Shown: positions 54,332 through 63,582, counted from the first letter of the stretch. The stretch is 64,000 nucleotides of DNA from Cohnella luojiensis (GCF_004564235.1 NZ_SOMN01000012.1:62001-126000), one strand, 5' to 3'. The notes: generated by a model from the sequence alone, not told the origin. Program-made: numbers and translations.

Positions 54332-54994
54332 TTATCGCCACTCAACAATCTCATCGAGATGTTGTCTTGTTTGTGGACGTTTGGGATCCTTTTGACGATA
54401 TCCGAAAGCGACCATACAGGCTACACCGAAATCGTCGCCTTTAATGATACCCTCATTTTGTAAAATAGCGGTCAACTGCTTTTTATCAAAACCTTCGATC
54501 GGACAGGAATCAATACCGATTTGAGCCGCGGCTGTCATCATGTTTCCCAATGCTATATAGGTTTGTCTGATTGACCATTCAAAAATGAGACGGTCATTAT
54601 CTTCGAGTTCTGATTCGACGAAGGATTTGTAGAAATCGTACCAATCTTGCACAACTTCTTCAGGCATATGATGAATGTCTTTCCACATTTTGTTCACGTG
54701 AACCGAGTCAGGCCGTAAGCCTTCTTCTCTTCTGGCCAATATAACTACAAAATGGCTGGCAGTGGGCAGTTGTCCCGTGGCACCGCCAGATACAGGTTTT
54801 AATTTTTCGCGAAGAGCTGCATTCTGGATCACGACAAACTTCCACGGCTCGAAGCCAAATGAACTTGGAGACAATCTTCCTGTCTCCAAAATAAAGTGAA
54901 AATCTTCATCCGAAATCTTTTTGTTGGTATCAAATGCCTTGCTAGCATGTCTGAACTGGTATGCTTTTAAAATTTCTTCCTTGGTCATTGTCAT
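54332..54994 (-). CDS. NAD(P)H-dependent nitroreductase family oxidoreductase
   Basis: 220 residues, GAAGGAGAATATATT before the ATG. FMN-binding RHASKAFD, LSPSSFGFEPWKFVVIQN, NMMTAAAQIGIDSCPIEGFD and the end GYRQKDPKRPQTR match the NfsB/YfkO group, which reduces nitro compounds, quinones and other electrophiles. It lies between azoR and peroxiredoxin copy 4 on the same strand, but with separate promoter space. Confidence 0.92.
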   Translation of the reverse strand: MTMTKEEILKAYQFRHASKAFDTNKKISDEDFHFILETGRLSPSSFGFEPWKFVVIQNAALREKLKPVSGGATGQLPTASHFVVILARREEGLRPDSVHVNKMWKDIHHMPEEVVQDWYDFYKSFVESELEDNDRLIFEWSIRQTYIALGNMMTAAAQIGIDSCPIEGFDKKQLTAILQNEGIIKGDDFGVACMVAFGYRQKDPKRPQTRQHLDEIVEWR

Positions 54995-55128
54995 AATATA
55001 TTCTCCTTCTTAACTAACATTTAATATAGATGCATAGCTGCCGGATATCCAATACTAAGCATCGCTTCTTCAGACTTGTTTTTACCATAATCGATTATTC
55101 TGCTCACAAATGTATGATGCAAAAATCG

Positions 55129-55777
55129 TTACAGTTTTTTTAGCTCTCGTAAAATTTCCTCCGGGCTTTGACGCTGCATGAAATTCGGATTGACATAAGC
55201 GGAGCGAATAATGGCGCTCTCATCAATCATGAAAGTAGCCGGAACCGGCAAAACCCATTTCGAGGTATTGTTGTACTCCGCAAGATCGAGTCCGATACCT
55301 TCCATGAGTTCCCTTACTCCCTGCGGAACATCGAAGAGCAGATTGTACTTGGCCGTTACCAAGCCGTTCGGATCGCTAAGGACTTGAAATTCCAATCCTT
55401 CCTTTTCCTGAAGGGATAACGAATGATCCGGCTTTTGCGGGCTAATCGCTATAAGCTGCGCTCCCATCGCTTGGATTTCCGGCAATATCTGCTGGTAAGC
55501 CTTTAATTGCATATTGAAAAAAGGACACCATCCGCCGCGATAGAAGACCAGCACAACCGGCCCTTTCGCGAGCTCTTCAAATAAAACTACATCCCGGCCT
55601 AGTGCGTTTGTTAATTTAAAGTCCACCGCCTTTTCGACTGGTTGCTTCCCGGAAGCCTCCCCGATTTCTGAAGTTCCTCAATCATTTAACCGATCTTGAT
55701 CTGCGCTTCAATCGGTGCATTGGCCTTAAACTGCTGTGTGGCCACTTCCAGTTGTTCGGTTAAATTTGGTTGCTCAT
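55129..55777 (-). pseudogene. peroxiredoxin-like gene, damaged, module copy 4
   Basis: Closely matches 38353-39003 from GRDVVLFEELAKGPVVLVFY to the end, but the first 50 codons carry two 1-base deletions (near 55657 and 55768) and a stop (CAA to TAA, near 55688). The active site reads WCPFFN instead of WCPFCN, so the second Cys is also lost. A shorter product could start at an internal codon near 55626 but would lack the N-terminal segment. Confidence 0.85.
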
Positions 55778-55817
55778 CGTTCTGAAACCTCCAATCTCGA
55801 ACGATAGCTTGATTATA

Positions 55818-55855
55818 AATCCAAATTAAAGCGGAGTTCTGTGAAGTAGATTACA
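55818..55855 (-). promoter_or_regulatory. Crp/Fnr dyad and -10 of peroxiredoxin copy 4
   Basis: TGTAA-N6-TCACA on the minus strand (55840-55855), 22 bp, then TATAAT. Identical layout to copy 1. Confidence 0.75.
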
Positions 55856-55885
55856 GTTCTCATATTTCGACATACGAACATTTGA

Positions 55886-55971
55886 CTGATCTTGATCTTC
55901 GCTTTAATCGGTGATTAGCCTTAAACTGCTGTGTGGCCGCTTCCAGCTGTTTGGTTAAATTTTGTGCTCAT
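55886..55971 (-). pseudogene. second peroxiredoxin 5' fragment in module copy 4
   Basis: Repeats the first roughly 28 codons of the peroxiredoxin gene (with a deletion after the start) and its leader TCTGAAACCTCCAATA, adjacent to the damaged copy. It indicates a partial tandem duplication of the promoter-proximal region. Confidence 0.8.
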
Positions 55972-56009
55972 CATTCTGAAACCTCCAATATTGAATGATA
56001 GCTTGATTA

Positions 56010-56048
56010 TAATTCTAAAAAAATCGGAGAACTGTAATGTAGATGACA
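56010..56048. promoter_or_regulatory. Crp/Fnr dyad before the epimerase-peroxiredoxin gene
   Basis: TGTAA-N6-TGACA at 56033-56048. On the minus strand TATAAT follows after 21 bp (toward the dead fragment). On the plus strand TTAATC follows after about 20 bp, as in copies 1 and 2, and could drive the fusion gene. The two dyads of copies 1 and 2 have collapsed to one here. Confidence 0.65.
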
Positions 56049-56192
56049 GATGCCGATTCGGTGGCAAGTTAATCTGTATACTAAACCTCCAAGTACCATT
56101 GAGTTATCATTCAATTTTATTTTGTCCTGGATGGCAGGAGAAATTTCGCTCAATTAATAAAATAAGAATGCAAACGTGAAAGGAGAATATGG

Positions 56193-57716
56193 ATGAAGAT
56201 ACTCGTTTTAGGAGGAACAGCGTTTTTCGGTCGCCGGTTAGTCCATTTATTACTCGGGGATGGCCACGATGTGACCATTGCAACAAGAGGTCAGACACCG
56301 GATGATTTTGGCGACGCCATGACCCGAATAAAGGTGGACCGGACGAATCAGGATGCCATGATGGAAGCGTTTGGCAATTGTTATTATGATGTCGTCTACG
56401 ATCAAATCTGCTTTAATCCTCAAGATGCCAAAATTTCCCTGAAAGCGTTTGGAAACCGCGTTAAACGGTATGTATTAACCTCAAGTATGGCGGTTTATAA
56501 CAGTAAAGATACCGAAATCACCGAAGACGATTTCATGCCGGAACAACACAGCTATGATTTAGACGCTAAGAAATATGACTATGCCGAAGGAAAACGCCAA
56601 GCCGAAGCTTATTTCTTCCGGAATGCGGTATTTCCCGTCGTTGCGGTTCGCGTAGCCATGGTCGTATCGGGAACCGACGATTATACAGGCCGTTTTGATT
56701 ACTATGTGAGGCATGTTGCTGAACATAAATCGATTGGCGTGTTGGAATCCGAACACCCTATTACTTATGTGACAGCGTGGGATGCGGCCGAATTTCTTAA
56801 TTTTATCGGAGCCAAATCCGATTTTGTCGGACCAATCAATGCGGCGAATAGCGGTTACTTAAGCATCCAAGAACTCTGTTATGAGATAGGGGACTGCTTG
56901 AATACGACCCCGCTGTTTCATGTAGGCCGACATGAAGAACAAACTTTATCCCCCTACGCCATGTTTCCTTATACTTGGAAGATATTGAATGCCAGAGCAG
57001 CATCTTTAGGGTTTGAATTTCCGCCAATTCAAAAATCGATTTCGCTTATGGTCCAGGACAGTGTTTCTAAATGGGAAAGAAGCTTAAAAGATGAACTTGA
57101 TGCATTTCAGGCTCAAAACCAAATGTCGCCAGATGCCGCGGCGACATTTGCCAGATTGATTCAGGACCTTCGAGATCAAGGTGCAGGCAAAGGACTGAAT
57201 ATCAGAGATAAGGCTCCCGATTTTACCCTGGAAGATGCTACGGGCAAACCCGTCACATTATCTGAAGAACTAGCCAAGGGCCCCGTCATTATCGTGTTTT
57301 ATCGGGGTGAATGGTGTCCGTACTGCAATTTGCAATTGAAGGCCTATGAACGAATCATGAATGAGATTAAAGCTGCCGGTGCTCAATTGATTGCCATTAG
57401 CCCGCAAACACCGGATCATTCGCTTTCCATGAAAGAAAAACATGAACTGAGCTTCATCGTCCTTAGCGATGCGAACAACAAAACTGCGGAAAACTACAAT
57501 CTTAAATACAAGCTGCCTGACTTTATGCAAGCCATTCAGAAAAAATCTGGTATTGAGCTACATCAATATAACGGTGACCATACATTTGAGCTTCCTGTCA
57601 CAGCCACATATATTATCGATAAAAAAGGAATCGTCATAGCCGGTGCTTCAGATTTAAACCATAGAACGCGGATGGAACCGTCCGAAGCCTTAAAAAAAGT
57701 CCGTTCGTTGCAATAA
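56193..57716 (+). CDS. NAD-dependent epimerase-peroxiredoxin fusion protein
   Basis: 507 residues, AAAGGAGAATATGG before the ATG. Residues 1-297 are an extended-SDR epimerase/dehydratase-like domain: GGTAFFGRRL (NAD loop), TSSMAVYNS, YAEGKRQAE (Tyr and Lys two apart from the usual YxxxK pattern) and GPINAANSGYLSIQEL. From L298 (LKDELDAFQAQN) to 507 is a peroxiredoxin-like domain with YRGEWCPYCNLQL (C375, C378), AISPQTPDHSLSMKEKHELS and LPVTATYIIDKKG. In copies 1 and 3 the epimerase ends where the fusion joint lies. The fused domain is a paralogue of the divergent peroxiredoxin. Substrate unknown. Confidence 0.88.
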   Translation: MKILVLGGTAFFGRRLVHLLLGDGHDVTIATRGQTPDDFGDAMTRIKVDRTNQDAMMEAFGNCYYDVVYDQICFNPQDAKISLKAFGNRVKRYVLTSSMAVYNSKDTEITEDDFMPEQHSYDLDAKKYDYAEGKRQAEAYFFRNAVFPVVAVRVAMVVSGTDDYTGRFDYYVRHVAEHKSIGVLESEHPITYVTAWDAAEFLNFIGAKSDFVGPINAANSGYLSIQELCYEIGDCLNTTPLFHVGRHEEQTLSPYAMFPYTWKILNARAASLGFEFPPIQKSISLMVQDSVSKWERSLKDELDAFQAQNQMSPDAAATFARLIQDLRDQGAGKGLNIRDKAPDFTLEDATGKPVTLSEELAKGPVIIVFYRGEWCPYCNLQLKAYERIMNEIKAAGAQLIAISPQTPDHSLSMKEKHELSFIVLSDANNKTAENYNLKYKLPDFMQAIQKKSGIELHQYNGDHTFELPVTATYIIDKKGIVIAGASDLNHRTRMEPSEALKKVRSLQ

Positions 57717-57775
57717 TGTTATTGCAACGAACGCCAATGACTTTGCCAACATTATTTTGGAGGCCGATATATCCG

Positions 57776-58368
57776 ATGAACAAGCTTTGGTATTTATCGC
57801 AAATAAGTATTTTTGAAGAAATGTCGCGAGAAGAAATGAGAGGGATTGATCAGCTAGATACCATCCATGCGGAAAACTGTTCACCCTTGGCATTCTCACA
57901 AGAGGAAATATATTCGGAGAGTTAAATTCATTCTCGTTCGGAACCAGGAAGGTTTATATTGAAACGATGGAATCGTCGCTTCTTTGCACCATGTCCGAGC
58001 CTCAGTTCGAACGGCTGATGATCAATCGGCCTCAGCTTGCGCTCAAATTCCTTAAAGCACTCAGTGACCAGTTAAAGGAGCGGGAGGATCAATTGGAACA
58101 GTGTGCGCTTCATGGTCTTAGAAAACGCGTGCTCCATCTCCTTTCCACACTGAGCGCCAAATTCGGCGTCATTCAAGACGGATATGCGTTGATCGATCTG
58201 CCGCTTTCCCATCAAGAGATTGCCAATATGATCGGCGCTAGCCGCGAAGCGGTCAGTAGCGTGATGAGCGAGCTTGCCAAGGAGGGCGTCGTTAAGACAT
58301 CACGCCTGTCTGTTCAACTTGCTGTTACAATACTTGAAGAAAATATTCCTCGAAACTCTACACATTGA
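57776..58368 (+). pseudogene. Crp/Fnr regulator, broken, module copy 4
   Basis: Starts normally (MNKLWYLSQISIFEEMSREE) but after LDTIH about 112 bp are missing, shifting the frame; the rest, from MESSLLCTMSEPQFERLMIN to LEENIPRNSTH, is intact in the original frame. The DNA-binding half might still be made from the ATG at 57967, which would give a sensor-less 133-residue protein. A ribosome-like TTTGGAGG remains before the first ATG. Confidence 0.85.
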
Positions 58369-58408
58369 TATGCAAGGCTTGTGTCATTTACGAAGGAGAT
58401 GAACCGGT

Positions 58409-58747
58409 TTGAAAAATAATTTCATCGAATACTGTCTAAACAAAAAAGGAGCGATTAAGGATTATCCCTTGGGAACCGATCCACTCGCGATAAAAATTGC
58501 AGGTAAAATATTCGCTCTTTTTTATGAGGAAAAAGGGTACTTGATCCTAAAATGCGACCCGGTGATTGCGGAAAACTTGAGAGAGCAGCATGAGGACGTT
58601 CGACCGGGGTATCATATGAACAAACAGCACTCGAATACGATTATTCTAAAGGTTTTTTTGCCAGAGTCGGATATCTTTGCAATGATTGACCACTCTTACG
58701 ATTTGGTTGTTAAAAGCCTTCCTAAGAGCATCCGGGAGTCTATTTAG
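58409..58747 (+). CDS. MmcQ/YjbR family protein, module copy 4
   Basis: 112 residues from a TTG behind AAGGAGATGAACCGG, 40 bp after the crp remnant. Differs from the 45567 copy at a handful of positions (for example QHSNTIILKVFLPE against QHWNTIILEGSLPE), the Trp in the conserved HMNKxHW motif being lost. This copy shows the gene's original place as the fourth member of the module. Function of the family is unknown. Confidence 0.83.
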   Translation: MKNNFIEYCLNKKGAIKDYPLGTDPLAIKIAGKIFALFYEEKGYLILKCDPVIAENLREQHEDVRPGYHMNKQHSNTIILKVFLPESDIFAMIDHSYDLVVKSLPKSIRESI

Positions 58748-58871
58748 ACTTACAATTGTTGGATATCTATCATAAGGTCGGACAAGCAGCCATGCGTCTC
58801 ATTCGTCGTGAGCGATATTTTCAAGGAAATTCCGGCCATGAATGATAAGAGGTTGTGCGCCTCTGAAATTG

Positions 58872-59957
58872 CTACTTTAACATGTATTTTTTTCGAATAG
58901 AACCAATAATCCACAATAGTAAAGGAATGCCGACGAGATTTACAGGAAAAATCACATCACGCCAAAACTTCACGAAATTCATGGTTTCGTTAGTGTTTCG
59001 CGGCAGCAGTGAAATGACAAAAACAACAGGAGCTATCCACCAAACGGTATGCTTCCATTTTTTGATGTGAAATAATTGCGCAGTACCGTAACTGGTAATA
59101 AAGAAATAAAGGGATGCTTTAATAAAAATGCCGATGATCCAGATCAAGACAGTCAACACATCAACGTTTTGGATAAATTCCATTACAGAAATATACGTTA
59201 CAACAGAGTACATAGGATAAATAAATTTAGCCGGCAAATTCGGCCCCAAGACCATAATGATGAACAATGTCATGGCCAAAACGGCGAATGAAGCTGCTGC
59301 AACCCCGGCTAAGGAAGAGACTAGAGCTCGCTCGGGTTTGGTCATAAAAGCGATTAACATGACCACCATAAAGGATTCGGCTAGGAAGGAGGCAGGAGAT
59401 AAACCTCCTTTAACAATGGGCAACAATCCCGAGTTGGAGTAAACCGGCAGTAGTCTAAGCCAGTTCCAATCCTTCGCGCTTAATAAAATGACGAGAATAG
59501 CGCTTAAAACGCTAATAGGACCGATGATTTCGCTGCAACGGCTGATACTTCTAAGACCTCCGGAATAGGTGACATATACGATAGCGCCTAACATAATGAG
59601 AATGACAATCCATAGCGGCGTCGAACTGAATAAAGCAGCGATAACATAATCCGCATATTCCCTTAAAATGATTCCGGTCACGGAGACCCACATCAAAAAG
59701 TAAGGAACAAGTATGATTTTTCCCAGCCATTTTCCGAGAATCGACTGACTGTATTGAATAAAGGTTTGCTCCGGGTAAAGGAGGCTTAATCTGACTGCGA
59801 CAAATGTAGTGAATAAGCAGATCAGGGTTGCGACGATGATTGAAATCCATGCGTCTTGTTTGGCAACAAAAGCGGCGGACGAGAGGCTGTAAGTGGCCGT
59901 CATCCCGAATTCCATCGTGAAAATCAGCCAAAACAGCTGATATCCGGAAATTTTCAT
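58872..59957 (-). CDS. spore germination permease, GerAB/GerKB family
   Basis: 361 residues, about ten membrane helices in the amino-acid/polyamine transporter plan (WLIFTMEFGMTATYSLSSAA-like start, YFLMWVSVTGIILREYADYV, SLLPRNTNETMNFVKFWRDV). This is the B subunit of a GerA-type nutrient germinant receptor, thought to bind the germinant and form part of the ion-conducting complex in the inner spore membrane. The start overlaps the C-subunit stop (ATGA). Confidence 0.92.
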   Translation of the reverse strand: MKISGYQLFWLIFTMEFGMTATYSLSSAAFVAKQDAWISIIVATLICLFTTFVAVRLSLLYPEQTFIQYSQSILGKWLGKIILVPYFLMWVSVTGIILREYADYVIAALFSSTPLWIVILIMLGAIVYVTYSGGLRSISRCSEIIGPISVLSAILVILLSAKDWNWLRLLPVYSNSGLLPIVKGGLSPASFLAESFMVVMLIAFMTKPERALVSSLAGVAAASFAVLAMTLFIIMVLGPNLPAKFIYPMYSVVTYISVMEFIQNVDVLTVLIWIIGIFIKASLYFFITSYGTAQLFHIKKWKHTVWWIAPVVFVISLLPRNTNETMNFVKFWRDVIFPVNLVGIPLLLWIIGSIRKKYMLK

Positions 59958-61132
59958 TTATTAATATCACCTTCCTTGAATTGGAGCGGCGGCCCGACCA
60001 AGCCGACGCTTTTTAAATTTACCTTTACATTGACCGTGACTTTTATGTCCTGAAATATCGTATCCCACTGTCCTTTTATTTTGTTCCATTCTCTTGGATG
60101 CTGACGATTCAGAGCTTCATTGAAACCAAGTACATCGGCACCATATTGTTTTTGAACTTTGGTGACCATTTCAAGAACATGCTCGCTGGTTTTCTTATTG
60201 ATCGTGTTCTGCACAAGTTTCAAATTTTTCTGCCCTCTTAGATCCAAATTCGTATTGTTTTCTGAAACATGTCCCACTCCGCTTAGTTCAATCTCCATCT
60301 TCACCTTATTTTCCGAGGATATTCTGCTTTTTAGCTTGCTTCCAAAATTTGTAACGATGACGCCGACGCTCCCGCCTGCTTCGGGAATATTTTCCTCTAC
60401 GTCCAAGTAAGATATTCTTTTGAGAATCCACTGTCGATAAGCGCCTTCTACAAAATTTAAATAACCGGCTAATTTATAATCGTGGTTAAAAATAGCGCGA
60501 CCATAAAATCGGATCGTTCTTTGCGATGAGTCTCCCTGTACGATGTCTACTACAGGCAAAGTCGGGCAGCTTCCTTCGGTACTGGAGGCTATCATAAAAT
60601 CGAGATAGGATGTGCCTGAAGTACCTCCAACCGCTTTATGTATTTTGAGTGATGCGACGGCAGGAACTTTCTCCAGAGGGTAGGGCACTTGCAAAGCTTC
60701 CAAGCCTGTATTTCCCTTGACCACCCAAATGTCCATTCGGATTCGATTGCCCGGATCTCGGGAAAATGCATCCAGCATATCTTTGATTCCATGTTTAGCC
60801 AGATCTTCTCCAATGTAATAGTTGCGCCGGTGACTGCGGGTTATGATTCGGGAAAGCTTTTGTCGCGCTTTTTGAATGGCTTCGAGAGGACTTTTACCGC
60901 TGCCCGTTTCAATAAAATAAGGTTTTTCGCCGCCGGTTCCTCCTTTTGAGCTTTGTTCGATTCTGGAGGGAATAATGAATTGACCGGCAGTTAAATACGT
61001 CCCATCCTTGTTAAGATCAGTCGATGCGGCAAGATCGAAGACTCTGTCCGAAAGTTCTTCACGATCCCAACAACCTGTCGTTAAAGCGATACAGAGTATC
61101 AAAAATAGGAAAGCTGTCGGGCGGTGTTTCAT
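59954..61132 (-). CDS. spore germination lipoprotein, GerAC/GerKC family
   Basis: 392 residues from MKHRPTAFLFLILCIALTTG (61132), lipobox TTGC followed by WDREELSDR, the family hallmark. Middle motifs are GSGKSPLEAIQKARQKLSRI and HRRNYYIGEDLAKHGIKDML; ending LGFNEALNRQHPREWNKIKG. The ATG overlaps the A-subunit stop (TAATG); a longer upstream reading lies within that gene. The C subunit is a lipid-anchored outer component of the receptor. Confidence 0.93.
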   Translation of the reverse strand: MKHRPTAFLFLILCIALTTGCWDREELSDRVFDLAASTDLNKDGTYLTAGQFIIPSRIEQSSKGGTGGEKPYFIETGSGKSPLEAIQKARQKLSRIITRSHRRNYYIGEDLAKHGIKDMLDAFSRDPGNRIRMDIWVVKGNTGLEALQVPYPLEKVPAVASLKIHKAVGGTSGTSYLDFMIASSTEGSCPTLPVVDIVQGDSSQRTIRFYGRAIFNHDYKLAGYLNFVEGAYRQWILKRISYLDVEENIPEAGGSVGVIVTNFGSKLKSRISSENKVKMEIELSGVGHVSENNTNLDLRGQKNLKLVQNTINKKTSEHVLEMVTKVQKQYGADVLGFNEALNRQHPREWNKIKGQWDTIFQDIKVTVNVKVNLKSVGLVGPPLQFKEGDINK

Positions 61133-62691
61133 TATGCTTCGTCTCCTTGGTTGCCGCCTGGTTTTTGTCCTTTGGGGACTCGCAAATGATTTTGGGTAGA
61201 ACCGGATAACGGGATGGTATGCATATTCCATCTTGGCGCGCGAATCAATACATCCTTTAATTCCGTTCTTGATAATGGGGCTATCGGACTTAAATAGGGG
61301 ACTCCGAATGACTCCAGATTCGTAAGGTGAATGAGAAGGAATAAAGATGCCATCGTCACTCCGTATAACCCGAACATCCCTGAAAAAAGGAGCATCGGAA
61401 AACGGAGCATTCGAAATGCCACTCCCATGCTGTATCTGGGGACGATGAGAGATGCAATTCCTGTAAGGGAAACTACGATGACCATCGGAGCCGATACGAT
61501 CCCTGCCTGAACGGCAGCTTGGCCAATAACGAGAGCCCCGACAATACTGACTGCCGAACCGGTTGGCCTAGGCAATCGTATGCCGGCCTCGCGTAAACCC
61601 TCGAATAAAAATTCCATCATAAATGCTTCAATGACCGCCGGAAAGGGAACCCCTTCACGAGCAGATGTGATGCTGAGCAAAAAATTTGTGGGCATCAATT
61701 GCGGATGAAACGTCGTAATTGCAACATAAATAGAAGGCAAGAATAGCGAAGTGATAATCAATAGCATTCGCAGCCAACGAATAATGGTTGCGTAAATGAA
61801 TCGCTCATAATAATCATCCGCCGATTGAAAAGCGTTCCATAGGGTACAGGGAACGATAAGTACAAAAGGTGTGCCATCGATGAAAATCGCTACTTTTCTT
61901 TCCGCAAGGCATGAGGCGACAATATCCGGGCGTTCGGTATTCTGCACTTGCGGGAATAGTGTGAAAGGGTGATCTTCTATGAACTCCTCAATAAAATTCC
62001 CGCCAAGCACGGTATCGATTTGAATTCGACTGATTCGTTTTCGAACTTCTTCAACGATCGAATCTATTGCGATGCCTTCAATGTAGGCGATGACAATAGT
62101 CGTTTTGGAAAGATTGCCGACGGTCATGGACTCCATTTTAAGTTTCGTGCTCTGAATTTTCCTGCGAACCAGGCTTGTATTCACATTAATGTTTTCCGTA
62201 AAACCTTCTCTTGGTCCCCGAATCGTCGTCTCATTGGCGGGCTCTTCAACGGCTCGCTGTTCGAAGCCTTTCAATTCGGCAATAACGGCATGGCTTAATC
62301 CATCCGATAGGATAACGACATTAGAGGATAAAATACTTTGTACAATATCGCCTATTGTCTCCACAGTTTTTGTTTTTGCGATGGAGACCAGCTGTTGTTC
62401 CAACATCAAATCAACAGCGTTTAACTCCCCCAATCCGGGACGGGGAGTTTCTAACATCCAAGGTTTTAGCAATAGGTTATCTAATGCCTTGGTATCCACC
62501 AAACCATCCAAATAAACCAATAGAGCATTGATTTGTCCGAAAATTTGGATACGCCGAAAGACGATATCATAACAACTTTTAAACGAATTTCTGAGAATCA
62601 GTTCATTCTTTTCTAAAGATTTGCTTACCGGATCATGGAGTGCTTCATCAGGCAGGTTACCGTTAGAACTTGTATTTTGTGTAGTAGACAT
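61132..62691 (-). CDS. spore germination protein, GerAA/GerKA family
   Basis: 519 residues, TGAGG six bases before the ATG. A cytoplasmic N-terminal domain (NSFKSCYDIVFRRIQIFGQI, GPREGFTENINVNTSLVRRK) precedes five or so membrane helices (RWLRMLLIITSLFLPSIYVA, EAFMMEFLFEGLREAGIRLP, PTGSAVSIVGALVIGQAAVQ). This is the A subunit that oligomerises into the germinant-gated channel. First gene of the operon, order A-C-B; expression should be forespore-specific, though I could not confirm a SigG promoter. Confidence 0.93.
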   Translation of the reverse strand: MSTTQNTSSNGNLPDEALHDPVSKSLEKNELILRNSFKSCYDIVFRRIQIFGQINALLVYLDGLVDTKALDNLLLKPWMLETPRPGLGELNAVDLMLEQQLVSIAKTKTVETIGDIVQSILSSNVVILSDGLSHAVIAELKGFEQRAVEEPANETTIRGPREGFTENINVNTSLVRRKIQSTKLKMESMTVGNLSKTTIVIAYIEGIAIDSIVEEVRKRISRIQIDTVLGGNFIEEFIEDHPFTLFPQVQNTERPDIVASCLAERKVAIFIDGTPFVLIVPCTLWNAFQSADDYYERFIYATIIRWLRMLLIITSLFLPSIYVAITTFHPQLMPTNFLLSITSAREGVPFPAVIEAFMMEFLFEGLREAGIRLPRPTGSAVSIVGALVIGQAAVQAGIVSAPMVIVVSLTGIASLIVPRYSMGVAFRMLRFPMLLFSGMFGLYGVTMASLFLLIHLTNLESFGVPYLSPIAPLSRTELKDVLIRAPRWNMHTIPLSGSTQNHLRVPKGQKPGGNQGDEA

Positions 62692-63124
62692 GGCATACCT
62701 CAGTCATTTAACGGATGTTTTGAACGGCGACTCTGCATGTCGTAATCGCCTAGTTTCATTTTTTCCTTATCGCTGGGATTTTAGCCGTCCCCGGTTGCCG
62801 TTCACGGATCGAAAGGGAAGCCGTCTTGCTCGAACATCGGATGGACAAGCGATGCGGACTCGGCGGTATTAACGAAGGCGGTCCTCACGCTGCTGGGCAG
62901 AAAGTAGCCTCAACCTCAAAGGTGAAGGACGAAAAAAAATACACGCTTCAATATGTAACGATATTTTGTGGGCACACTTTTTTTTTGCGTAGAAAAAGAC
63001 CACATCTTATGATGGGTCTCTTCTACTTATTACATTGAGTTATACATTTTGAATTTAATAATTCGGATAATCATATCGAAGTAAAGCATTAGACCTCTGT
63101 CAAGAAAGTAGATACCTTGATCGT
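62692..63124. other. promoter region of the ger operon, otherwise empty
   Basis: No gene is supported. A weak hairpin (GACC...GGTC) lies at about 62996-63020. Confidence 0.4.
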
Positions 63125-63325
63125 GTATGTTAGCTGGACTTCTGGTAGTACATGGCCTCAAAGCGATCAGGCGACTCGTAGCCCAAAGAGCCATCAAAGA
63201 TAAGCTCCTTCTTCAACACGTTATGAAACGACTCGATGCACGCATTTATCATACCAGTTGCCCTTGTACGTCTGCAGCCGTGCGCGGTACTCGTCCGAGG
63301 TATACCGGGACCCGCGGTCAGATGT
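63125..63325 (-). mobile_element. IS3-family transposase OrfB C-terminal fragment
   Basis: Minus-strand frames read SDRGSRYTSDEYRARLQTYK and, after a gap with a frame change, NACIESFHNVLKKELIFDGS and LGYESPDRFEAMYYQKSS. The SDRGSRYTS and CIESFHxxLKKE blocks are the second D and the E of the IS3 DDE triad. The copy is internally deleted and ends are missing. Confidence 0.85.
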
Positions 63326-63484
63326 GCGAAGAAAATAAAGTCCTAGACTCGAATTGTTGATTTGGCGCTGATTTGAGCATACAGAAGCTGTCTACCTTTG
63401 AGAAATATGCATTAGACTGACCCTAATAATCTAACCAGCGGTAGCCTTGGACGAGAAAATAAAGTGCTAGACTGCCGCTGTTTG

Positions 63485-63512
63485 ATTTAACTATCGTTCC
63501 CGTTCAGCACAA
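63485..63512. repeat. dispersed hairpin repeat, copy C
   Basis: ATTTAACTATCGTTCCCGTT, related to the repeats at 32008 and 50539, more degenerate. Confidence 0.4.
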
Positions 63513-63557
63513 TGAAATTGCTTTTCTATATGATACAGTTCAGTGTATCATCTCTAA

Positions 63558-63582
63558 GCACCCAAAGCGGGTGCCTTTGTTC
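63558..63582. terminator. hairpin, probable terminator
   Basis: GCACCC and GGGTGC around AAAGC, followed on the plus strand by CTTTGTTCTT. It is about 45 bp beyond the rrf2 stop; direction is uncertain. Confidence 0.45.

Noticed and set aside
62692-62800. SigG promoter for the ger operon
   Set aside because: I searched for the forespore -35/-10 pattern but saw no convincing match, so none is claimed.
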